Below, piece by piece: positions 1-6,753 of a stretch of DNA of 32,988 nt (positions are counted from its first letter, which is position 1; every line of letters begins with the position of its first letter). The stretch comes from Acidimicrobiales bacterium (GTDB lineage Bacteria > Actinomycetota > Acidimicrobiia > Acidimicrobiales > SZUA-35). Position numbers and translations under genes: made by a program. The DNA is taken from contig JAHDFR010000005.1 of NCBI GenBank assembly GCA_020628065.1, positions 76,397 to 109,384 of the forward strand. The letters run 5' to 3'. The notes under the pieces are model-generated. The model made no database searches. It had not been told where the DNA came from and saw only the letters and a list, made by a program, of their open reading frames with translations.

Positions 1-1083
1 CGACTCGGGTTTTCCGCTCAAGAGTTTGAGACCGTCGCCCGGGAGCCGGAGAAGTACCTGGACGGGCTTGAGGTGCAGCTGGTGATGAGCCACTTGGCTT
101 CGGCCGATGAGGCGGCCAGTGGTCAGAGCGCGGATCAACTGGAACGATTTCAGGCCGTCCGGTCGGCGCTGCCCATCGGGTCGGCTTCGTTGGCCAACTC
201 GGCGGGGATTTTCCTTGGCGGGGACTTCCACTTCGACCTGGTACGGCCGGGCTATGCCCTCTACGGCGGAAACCCCCAACCTGAGCGTCTCAGCGATAAT
301 CCGATGGCCGCGGTGGTGGAGCTGTCAGCTCCGGTACTGCAGGTCTTCGAGGCTGAAGCCGGCTCTACGGTCGGCTATGGGGCAAGCCATCGTTTGGACC
401 GTCGTTCCGCCCTGGCCACCGTTGGGGTCGGATATGGCGACGGCTTCCTTCGATCAGGCTCGGGGCGAGGTTCGGTCTTCGTGGACGGTCACTCGGCACC
501 CATTCTCGGCCGTGTGTCGATGGATCTCACCACCATCGATATAACCGACATCCCTTCGGGTCTGGTCAAGCCGGGAACAATGGTTCAGCTGATCGGCAGC
601 GGGCGCAGTATCGATGAAGTTGCTGCTGACGCCGGCACCATCGGGTATGAGATTCTGACCAACCTTGGGCGACGCTACAGCCGCTCATATTCGGGGCGGC
701 CGTTGGCGGTGGGTGACGTGTACGAGCACGTGGGGGGTAAGCCATACTTCGTGGCGTTGGTGGATCGTTTCTATGAAGGCGTCCTGTCCGACGACCTACT
801 GAGCGCCATGTATCCGGAAGATCTGACGGAAGCCAGGCGAAACACCGCCGACTTCCTGGCTCAGTACTGGGGTGGTCCCGACGAGTACAACCAGCGCCGA
901 GGGCATCCTCGCCTTCGGATGCGGCATGCGCCATTCCACATCAACCAGGCGGCTCGTGATGCCTGGGTACATCACATGACCGTTGCGGTGGAGCGAACCG
1001 ACGGTGCTTCCGACGAAGCCAGGGCGATGTTGCTCCAGTACTTTTCGACAGCCGCCGATCATATGATCAACCAGCCCGGATAG
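1..1083 (+). CDS. alr: Alanine racemase (C-terminal part) fused to group II truncated hemoglobin; 5' partial
   Basis: The reading frame is already open at base 1, so the N-terminus, including the PLP lysine, lies outside the window. The first ~235 visible residues match alanine racemase, the PLP enzyme that makes D-alanine for peptidoglycan. They show RLGF, MSHLASADE, NSAG, a LVRPGYALYGG block, the VGYGDG block with the catalytic tyrosine (codon 433), GRVSMD, and the usual end TNLGRRYSRSYSG. Without a stop the frame then enters a complete group II (GlbO-type) truncated globin from about codon 709. This keeps Tyr B10 (codon 772), Tyr CD1 (811), YWGGP, the HPRLRMRH block with proximal His F8 (925) and Trp G8 (964). 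Each half is recognised with high confidence from family motifs. The fusion is read directly from the sequence. An internal GTG start at 709 or 718 could make a separate globin, but no convincing ribosome-binding site precedes it. A lost stop or assembly error is the main alternative. Confidence 0.9.
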   Translation, partial: RLGFSAQEFETVAREPEKYLDGLEVQLVMSHLASADEAASGQSADQLERFQAVRSALPIGSASLANSAGIFLGGDFHFDLVRPGYALYGGNPQPERLSDNPMAAVVELSAPVLQVFEAEAGSTVGYGASHRLDRRSALATVGVGYGDGFLRSGSGRGSVFVDGHSAPILGRVSMDLTTIDITDIPSGLVKPGTMVQLIGSGRSIDEVAADAGTIGYEILTNLGRRYSRSYSGRPLAVGDVYEHVGGKPYFVALVDRFYEGVLSDDLLSAMYPEDLTEARRNTADFLAQYWGGPDEYNQRRGHPRLRMRHAPFHINQAARDAWVHHMTVAVERTDGASDEARAMLLQYFSTAADHMINQPG

Positions 1084-1234
1084 ACCCTCCGGTCGTCATC
1101 TCGGACTAGACCAGTCAGTTGGCGTGGGCCTACAGTCGCTTGTACCGGTTGGGCTGTGCCAAATTTGGACATCGGGGCGTCGCTGTCGCCTCGGCCTGAC
1201 TTGAGAGCCGAATGGCCGGAAGGGGAACGACAAC

Positions 1235-2797
1235 GTGCATCCGGGGATTATCGCTCAGACTCATCCCGACAAGCCGGCGGCTGTTCTACACAGCTCCGGC
1301 GAGGCGCTGACGTACAAACAACTCGACGAGCGGTCCAACCAGCTGGCCCGTCTCCTGCAGGAGAACGGCCTGAGGCCTGGAGACCACATCGCCGTCTTCA
1401 TGGAGAATCGCCTCGAGTATTTTGAGTGTTTCTGGGCCGGTGTCCGCTCGGGTTTGTACGTCACCGCTATCAACCGGTACCTGAAGCCGGAGGAGACGGC
1501 GTACATCTTTAAGGACTCGACAAGCAGGGCCGTCATCTCCTCGGCCACGATGAAGGGCCTGGCCGCTGACCTGCCGTCGCTTGCCCCGGACGTTGATGTG
1601 TGGCTTTCGGTCGACGGCGGAATCGACGGTTTCCGCGACTATCGAGCGTCGATCGCTTCAATGTCGACCGAGCCGTTGGCCGATCAGCCGCGTGGTGACA
1701 CCATGCTGTACAGCTCCGGAACAACTGGGCGACCGAAGGGGATCAAGCGTCCGCTGACCGGTCTCGATATTGATGACCCGGATGCTGTCGCCCGACTCGT
1801 CCCCCTACTGCAGTTCATGTTCGGTTTTGACGAGTCGACGGTGTACCTCTCGCCCGCTCCGCTGTACCACTCGGCACCACTTGGATTCACCACCTCCACC
1901 CAGTCAATGGGGGCAACAGTGGTGGTGATGGAACGCTTTGATGCTGCAGAAGCTCTGCGGGCGATAGAGCAGCATCAGGTAACCCATTCGCAGTGGGTTC
2001 CGACAATGTTCAGTCGAATGCTCAAACTCCCCGAGGCGCAGAGGGAGGGATTTGACTGGTCCAGTCACAAGGTCGCCATCCACGCCGCTGCTCCTTGTCC
2101 GGTTGAGGTCAAGAAACAGATGTTCGACCTCTGGGGCCCGATCATCTACGAGTATTACGCCGGCACTGAAGTCAACGGCTTCGTCTTTTGTTCACCTGAA
2201 GACTGGCTTGAGCATCCGGGGACGGTCGGTCGGTCGATTCTGGGCACGATTCACGTCTGCGATGATGAGGGCAATGAGCTACCTGCCGGCCAGTCGGGCA
2301 CGATCTACTTTGAACGGGAAGAAGTCACCTTCGAGTATCACAACGACCCGGCCAAGACCCGAGGCTCGCAGCACCCCGAGCACGTTACGTGGTCGACCTT
2401 GGGTGATGTCGGTTACGTCGACGAAGAGGGGTTCTTGTTCCTAACCGACCGCAAGGCCTTCATGATCATTTCCGGCGGTGTGAACATCTACCCTCAGGAG
2501 ATCGAAGACTGCTTGATCATGCACCCCAAGGTGGCCGATGTCGCTGTCATTGGTGTCCCGAATCAGGACATGGGCGAGGAGGTGAAGGCCGTGGTTCAAC
2601 CCGAGGCGGGCTCAAAGGGCGATGACGCTCTCAGCTCCGAGCTCTTGGCCTACGCCGCTGAACACTTGGCCGGCTACAAGGTGCCGGTCAGCATCGATTT
2701 CCGACCCGAGCTGCCTCGGCTGCCGACCGGCAAGTTGTACAAGCGTCTGTTGCGCGATGAGTACTGGGCATCTCACAGCAGCGGCTCAACTGGCTGA
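1235..2797 (+). CDS. Acyl-CoA synthetase (AMP-forming), FadD-like
   Basis: This 520-residue adenylate-forming enzyme should activate a carboxylic acid to acyl-AMP and then acyl-CoA in the cytoplasm. The phosphate-binding loop YSSGTTGRPKG is at residues 159-169. A YYAGTE motif (the family's YG-TE position), GDVGYVDEEGFLFLTDR, the hinge-region GGVNIYPQEIE and the C-terminal PTGK with the adenylation lysine near residue 500 follow in the normal order. Length is typical. The GTG start at 1235 is preceded by aagggga at a suitable distance, which favours it over downstream codons. The crotonase follows on the same strand after about 95 bases, so the pair probably works together in fatty-acid or sterol side-chain degradation. 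The sequence resembles mycobacterial FadD proteins that act on unusual acids, but substrate cannot be read from it. Confidence 0.93.
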   Translation: MHPGIIAQTHPDKPAAVLHSSGEALTYKQLDERSNQLARLLQENGLRPGDHIAVFMENRLEYFECFWAGVRSGLYVTAINRYLKPEETAYIFKDSTSRAVISSATMKGLAADLPSLAPDVDVWLSVDGGIDGFRDYRASIASMSTEPLADQPRGDTMLYSSGTTGRPKGIKRPLTGLDIDDPDAVARLVPLLQFMFGFDESTVYLSPAPLYHSAPLGFTTSTQSMGATVVVMERFDAAEALRAIEQHQVTHSQWVPTMFSRMLKLPEAQREGFDWSSHKVAIHAAAPCPVEVKKQMFDLWGPIIYEYYAGTEVNGFVFCSPEDWLEHPGTVGRSILGTIHVCDDEGNELPAGQSGTIYFEREEVTFEYHNDPAKTRGSQHPEHVTWSTLGDVGYVDEEGFLFLTDRKAFMIISGGVNIYPQEIEDCLIMHPKVADVAVIGVPNQDMGEEVKAVVQPEAGSKGDDALSSELLAYAAEHLAGYKVPVSIDFRPELPRLPTGKLYKRLLRDEYWASHSSGSTG

Positions 2798-2891
2798 GTG
2801 CTTGCTTCTCGCACCGCTCGGGTCCTGTTAGTACAACGGGCGTAAACCGATGTGCAATGCTCGTATAACCAACTTGAACCAGGGGCCTGAC

Positions 2892-3689
2892 ATGACTGAC
2901 ATTGGATCTCTCGAGACCATCGACTACCGCGTTGACAACGGCGTGGCTCACATTCGCTTTGCCCGACCTGAAGGGGCGAACGCCGTCAACCCCATGTTCG
3001 CACGGGAGCTGCGAGAAGCCGTCCTGGCCGTCGAGTTCGACGACTCGGTGCGGGCGGCTTCGGTCACGGCCGAGGGCAAGGTCTTTTGTGCCGGCGGAGA
3101 TCTGAAAGAGTTCCACGCCGTCGGTTCCGAGCTTCCCGCCTTCGCCTCCCACATGTTGGTCGATTTTCACGCCGCGATTTATCGGATGAACAGAACACCG
3201 AAGCCGTTCGTGGCCGGTGTGCGGGGTGCAGCCGGCGGAGCGGGCTTCTCGCTCATGGCTGCTTTTGACTTGGTCATCAGCGGAGAGTCGACCAAGTACA
3301 CGATGGCCTATACGCGAGCAGGCGTTACCCCCGACGGAACTTCGAGCTATTTCGTGGCCCGGCACATTGGTCTGCGGAGGATGCTCGACCTCACTCTGAC
3401 AAATCGCACTTTGTCAGCCGAAGAAGCCGAGTCCTGGGGTCTTGTCAATCGTGTCGTGCCCGACGACGACGTGGACTCCTCGACCGCACAGCTGGCCCAA
3501 AAGCTCGCTGACGGAGCCTGGGCGGTGGGGCCGGCCAAGCGGGTCATCTACGAAGGGTACGAGATGGCCCTTGAAGCCGCCGGTGAGAACGAGGCCACGG
3601 CAATAGCGGCCGCTATGGGCACCCACGACGGTCAGGAGGGCATCGCCGCGTTCGTGGAAAAGCGCCGCCCCGACTTCAAGGCCCGGTAA
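2892..3689 (+). CDS. Enoyl-CoA hydratase/isomerase family protein, PaaG-like
   Basis: A 265-residue crotonase-fold protein acting on acyl-CoA thioesters. The first oxyanion-hole segment is FCAGGDLKEF and the second is the GAAGGAGFSL stretch. By my alignment both catalytic glutamates of classical enoyl-CoA hydratase are replaced: the position in GGxCELA becomes Ser and that in QPEI becomes Tyr or Thr. The motif AGVTPDG instead carries the aspartate typical of PaaG-type and other enoyl-CoA isomerases, so double-bond isomerisation is more likely than hydration. An upstream in-frame ATG at 2850 exists, but the ATG at 2892 has an aggggc ribosome-binding site seven bases before it and gives the normal family N-terminus. 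It probably belongs to an operon with the preceding acyl-CoA synthetase. A structured terminator overlaps and follows its stop. Confidence 0.9.
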   Translation: MTDIGSLETIDYRVDNGVAHIRFARPEGANAVNPMFARELREAVLAVEFDDSVRAASVTAEGKVFCAGGDLKEFHAVGSELPAFASHMLVDFHAAIYRMNRTPKPFVAGVRGAAGGAGFSLMAAFDLVISGESTKYTMAYTRAGVTPDGTSSYFVARHIGLRRMLDLTLTNRTLSAEEAESWGLVNRVVPDDDVDSSTAQLAQKLADGAWAVGPAKRVIYEGYEMALEAAGENEATAIAAAMGTHDGQEGIAAFVEKRRPDFKAR

Positions 3690-3729
3690 GGAGCCTAGTG
3701 AGTAGGCACTCCGCGTTCGCGGGCTCCTT
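3688..3729. terminator. Structured bidirectional terminator between convergent genes
   Basis: AAGGAG (3688-3693) pairs with CTCCTT (3724-3729). Inside are two further hairpins: GCCTA/TAGGC (3693-3697 with 3703-3707) and CCGCG-TT-CGCGG (3711-3722). Together they could form a three-way junction or alternative stems. It begins at the stop of the crotonase gene and faces the convergent gene ending at 3802. There is no T-run, so termination in either direction is inferred from position and structure. Confidence 0.55.
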
Positions 3730-3801
3730 GCGATGAGGCCTTGGCCGAAGAACCATTTTACGCAGCCGGCCGAGAGTCGGAAGGTGTGAGCCTTGCACCG
3801 G

Positions 3802-4308
3802 CTACATCATGAGAACATGGCCACGGTTGGTCGCCTGGGCCTGCTGAAGAGCTCCCATCACCCGCTGGTTGATTCCTTTAGCCGGCTCGTTGGGCTGTCG
3901 AATAGCAGCGCCCATGTACACCGGTACGGTGACCGCCCCGGACCAGAGTTCGTGGGGTTCGGATAGGAACTCCGAAATCTGCTTCAGTCTGGCGTTCAGG
4001 ATTGGAGCGTCGGCCATCGTGCGGACGACTAGCAGGAAAGCCGCCCCTTCTACTTGGGACACGGTGTCGTATTTGCGCCGTTGAATCTCAAGTCGTTCAT
4101 ATATCGAATCGGCCACGATGGCCTCAGCCTCAACAAGGCTTGGTCGTGGGTCCATGACGCCTTGTATTCGCGCTTGACGAACAACGGCCAGTACGGCCAC
4201 TGCGCACATCGGCTGGTTCTCTTCGACAGCGTCACGAATTGCGGCATGAAAATCGACGGGAACGGCGACCGTCGGTGAGCCAGCGGACTGCGGATTGGAC
4301 TCGACCAT
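3802..4308 (-). CDS. Hypothetical protein with degenerate GGDEF-like fold
   Basis: A 168-residue soluble protein without a signal peptide or membrane segment. The C-terminal two thirds resemble a diguanylate cyclase fold. A helix rich in A/V/I is followed by RRKYDTVSQVEGAAFLLVV, where EGAAF sits in the place of GGDEF, and then a strand TVPVYMGAAI that resembles the family's SVGIA strand. The GGDEF signature and its metal and substrate residues are absent, so it cannot be an active cyclase; a nucleotide-binding or purely structural role is possible. The ATG at 4308 is the only ordinary start codon after the in-frame mobB stop, but no good ribosome-binding site precedes it. The gene lies about 85 bases after mobB on the same strand and may be cotranscribed. 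The fold assignment is tentative. Confidence 0.6.
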   Translation of the reverse strand: MVESNPQSAGSPTVAVPVDFHAAIRDAVEENQPMCAVAVLAVVRQARIQGVMDPRPSLVEAEAIVADSIYERLEIQRRKYDTVSQVEGAAFLLVVRTMADAPILNARLKQISEFLSEPHELWSGAVTVPVYMGAAIRQPNEPAKGINQRVMGALQQAQATNRGHVLMM

Positions 4309-4392
4309 ACTGAATTCGTCGGCCGACTTGGGGGGTAAGTAAAGCCGTTGCCCCGACTTGGTGTCCCGCCGCCGGGGCGCAGCAAATCTCCG

Positions 4393-4896
4393 CTACGTCG
4401 ATGTCTGTCCGACCCCGAAGTTGGCGGAGAGAATCTGCAGAACGCGCTCTACCTCGGATGGGTGAACGGTAGCCAGAATCTCGCTGGTACGGGGCGGTTG
4501 CCACGTGGCATCGGCAGCTTCTTCTCGATGGACAATGATCGTAGGTAGCCCGGCCGATCGGAAACCTTCAACCAAGACGATGTCCACCCGTTGCTCCATA
4601 AGTGGCAGCAACTCGGACAGACCGGGAGCGGAGTCGTGATTACTCATCCACGCCAACTGATTTTCGCCGATAAGTAGCGTCTCGTCGGCTCCGGCCTGGC
4701 GCAACCGCCAGGAGTCCTTGCCCTCGGTGTCGAGTTCGATGCGGTGGGCGTCGTGCTTGATCGCCCCGACCCGGACACCGCTTGCAGTGAGACGGGAGAT
4801 TACTTCGGCAACCAATGTCGTCTTTCCTGTGCCTGACGGGGCGACAAACGAGACAACGGGAATTGGGCTGGGTTCGTCACCGGTGTCTGTCAACAT
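4393..4896 (-). CDS. mobB: Molybdopterin-guanine dinucleotide biosynthesis protein B (MobB)
   Basis: MobB is a GTP-binding accessory protein of molybdenum cofactor guanylylation. Near the N-terminus is VVSFVAPSGTGKTTL, a P-loop. It is followed by GVRVGAIKHDAHRIELDTEGKDSW and RLRQAGADETLLIG, both characteristic of MobB, and later DIVLVEGFR. The 167-residue length is typical. The ATG at 4896 is chosen because it starts just before the conserved P-loop strand. The frame stays open upstream, and an alternative ATG at 4980 would leave only about 20 bases to the divergent SDR gene at 5002. The MOSC-domain protein at 25665-26408 could also relate to molybdenum or sulfur chemistry, but no molybdoenzyme is in this window. 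Confidence 0.88.
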   Translation of the reverse strand: MLTDTGDEPSPIPVVSFVAPSGTGKTTLVAEVISRLTASGVRVGAIKHDAHRIELDTEGKDSWRLRQAGADETLLIGENQLAWMSNHDSAPGLSELLPLMEQRVDIVLVEGFRSAGLPTIIVHREEAADATWQPPRTSEILATVHPSEVERVLQILSANFGVGQTST

Positions 4897-5001
4897 GTCC
4901 TCAGTTCTGGGGCCGATTGGCTTTCCTGCCAGAGCCGCCAGTCGAATTCGAGCAGGTGTTTTTCGGGCTCGGGGAAGCATATCGGCTAGCTTGGTTCGGC
5001 A

Positions 5002-5769
5002 ATGGAGCTGAACCTCGATGGCCGAAAGGCTTTGATCACCGGCGGATCCAAAGGGATTGGCTGGGCCTGCGCTCGGGCGCTGGCGGCCGAGGGCGTCAAC
5101 CTGGCGATTGCTGCTCGCACAGTTGGCCCTCTGAAAGAGGCGACGTTGGCCTTGCGGAGCGAATTCGGGGTGGAGGTGTCCAGCCACTCCTGCGATCTGA
5201 CCAAAGCGACTCACCGGCAGGCATTGATGGAGGTCGCCGGTGAAGTGGACATTCTCGTCAACAACGCCGGTGCCATCCCATCCGGATCCTTGCTCGACGT
5301 CGACGACAAGACACTTCGAGAAGCCTGGGAACTCAAAGTGTTCGGCTACCTGGACCTGACCCGTCTCTTTCTGCCGTTGATGACCCAGCGCGGATCGGGA
5401 GTGATCATAAACGTGATCGGTTCGGCCGCCGATCACCCCAGATCCAGCTACACAGTTGGAGCGGCGGCCAATGCCGCCCTGGCGGCCTTCACCAAGGCTG
5501 AGGGTGCAAGCTCGTTCGTCCAGGGTGTCCGCATCGTTGGGCTCAACCCGGGTCTAACCAGAACGGATCGGCTTGAGACGTTGTTGCGTCAACAAGCCAA
5601 GGCGACCTTGGGCGACGAGGGTCGATGGGAGGAGTTGGTCCCCAAAGATCCTGAGCCTGCCGCCGCCGAGGACGTAGCCGACGTTGTCGTGTTCATGTGC
5701 TCGGATCGAGCGCGGCTCGTCTCCGGTACTACGATCACGCTCGACGGCGGTGCCGGATACCTGGCCTAA
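5002..5769 (+). CDS. Short-chain dehydrogenase/reductase (SDR) with atypical active site
   Basis: A 255-residue classical-type SDR. It has the cofactor motif TGGSKGIG at residues 14-21, DL after the third strand, NNAG near residue 90, the catalytic serine in NVIGSAAD, and the C-terminal LVSGTTITLDGG segment. The active-site YxxxK reads YTVGA, so the tyrosine is present but the catalytic lysine is replaced by alanine. A subset of actinobacterial SDRs with Y-x-x-G-x-x-x-NAAL in this region is known to me, but their reactions are poorly defined. It is transcribed divergently from mobB. The ATG at 5002 gives the normal family N-terminus (MELNLDGRKALITGG). Substrate is unknown. Confidence 0.88.
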   Translation: MELNLDGRKALITGGSKGIGWACARALAAEGVNLAIAARTVGPLKEATLALRSEFGVEVSSHSCDLTKATHRQALMEVAGEVDILVNNAGAIPSGSLLDVDDKTLREAWELKVFGYLDLTRLFLPLMTQRGSGVIINVIGSAADHPRSSYTVGAAANAALAAFTKAEGASSFVQGVRIVGLNPGLTRTDRLETLLRQQAKATLGDEGRWEELVPKDPEPAAAEDVADVVVFMCSDRARLVSGTTITLDGGAGYLA

Positions 5770-5860
5770 CGGATGGTGTCGGTCACGGGACCAAGGCCCC
5801 TGATTAGCCATCGGTGCCAAGAGAACCTGGGGACCTGTGAAAGAAGGGGACGTACGACAA

Positions 5861-6655
5861 GTGGCGAACACCGAATACACACAGCTGATCGACCAACTGG
5901 ATGAGTGCTACACCAACACGTTGGCACTGGCTGGATCGATGAGCGAAGAACAGTGGCAGACCCAATCGCTTTGTCCGGAGTGGGATTCCCGAGGAGTGGT
6001 GCTTCATCTGCTTGCCGTTGAGGATTCGCTTCTTGGCTGGCAACCAACGGGAGCGGACGACAGGTTGCCGTTCGACAAGATTGGCCAGTTCCGATCAGAG
6101 TCAGCGTCGTGGGACAACGGCGAGCTTTCCGCCCGTTGTCAGCAGACCTTCACCAACCGACGGAACGAGCTAACCGAACTGAGCTCTGATCAGTGGGAGC
6201 AGCCGTGCCCAACCCCGGTCGGACCGGCCAGCTACAGCGACTTCATGAAGGTCAGAATCTTTGACTTCTGGGTTCATGAGCGTGACATCGCCACCCCGCT
6301 GGGCCGCTCAACAGATGAAGGGACGGCCGCAGCCGTCACTTCGCTTGATCAGGTCCATCAGTCACTGGGCTACATCGTGGGTAAGAGAATCGGCCTGCCT
6401 GATGGTATGTCGATTCTGTTTGACATAACCGGCCCGGTGAGCCGCCGTATGGCCGTTGTGGTTGACGGGCGGGCTCAGCTGGTCGACAACGTCGTCGCCC
6501 CGAGCGTGACGGTGACGGCCGACCTGTTGACCTTCATGCAGCTGGCATGCGGACGCATCGACCCTCAGACGAGCATCGACGGTGGCCGGATCAGCTGGAG
6601 TGGTGATGACGAGTGGGGCCGAAAGGCGGCCTCGAATCTCCGTTTCACGATGTAA
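5861..6655 (+). CDS. Mycothiol-dependent maleylpyruvate isomerase-like (DinB/MDMPI) protein
   Basis: A protein of about 264 residues with the actinobacterial MDMPI arrangement: an N-terminal DinB-like four-helix bundle followed by a C-terminal SCP2-like domain. The first helix pair contains CPEWDSRGVVLHLLAVED, matching the family's CP-W-v-d-HL signature with a metal-binding histidine. Later FDFWVHERDIATPLGRS matches the wvHe-Dir-pLGR signature carrying the other metal ligands. Such proteins act on thiol-linked substrates in organisms that make mycothiol; the specific reaction cannot be assigned. The GTG at 5861 has gaaggggac upstream; an in-frame GTG at 5837 is the alternative. The last codons and the stop lie in the first copy of a 20-base tandem repeat, so the C-terminus may have been altered by repeat expansion. 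Confidence 0.85.
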   Translation: MANTEYTQLIDQLDECYTNTLALAGSMSEEQWQTQSLCPEWDSRGVVLHLLAVEDSLLGWQPTGADDRLPFDKIGQFRSESASWDNGELSARCQQTFTNRRNELTELSSDQWEQPCPTPVGPASYSDFMKVRIFDFWVHERDIATPLGRSTDEGTAAAVTSLDQVHQSLGYIVGKRIGLPDGMSILFDITGPVSRRMAVVVDGRAQLVDNVVAPSVTVTADLLTFMQLACGRIDPQTSIDGGRISWSGDDEWGRKAASNLRFTM

Positions 6656-6734
6656 ATCTCCGTTTCACGATGTAAATCTCCGTTTCACCACGTAAACCTC
6701 CGTTTCACCACGTAAACCTCCGTTTCACCACGTA
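6635..6734. repeat. Five-copy 20-bp tandem repeat at the gene end
   Basis: Five head-to-tail 20-base units occupy exactly 100 bases. Copies 1 and 2 are aatctccgtttcacgatgta. Copy 3 changes gat to cac, and copies 4 and 5 also change aat to aac. The stop codon of the MDMPI-like gene straddles the junction between copies 1 and 2. The array ends 19 bases before the stop of the convergent polX gene. The unit is not a hairpin, so it is not an obvious terminator; slippage expansion is the simplest origin. Confidence 0.97.
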
Positions 6735-6753
6735 GTCGAATGGAGTCACGGTT

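Noticed and set aside
2688-3365. 225-residue minus-strand frame opposite the crotonase gene
   Set aside because: It is antisense to two well-supported genes, has no recognisable domain and shows the composition of a shadow frame in GC-rich DNA.
6635-6734. Tandem repeats as a CRISPR array
   Set aside because: The units are directly contiguous with no unique spacers, and no cas gene is nearby.
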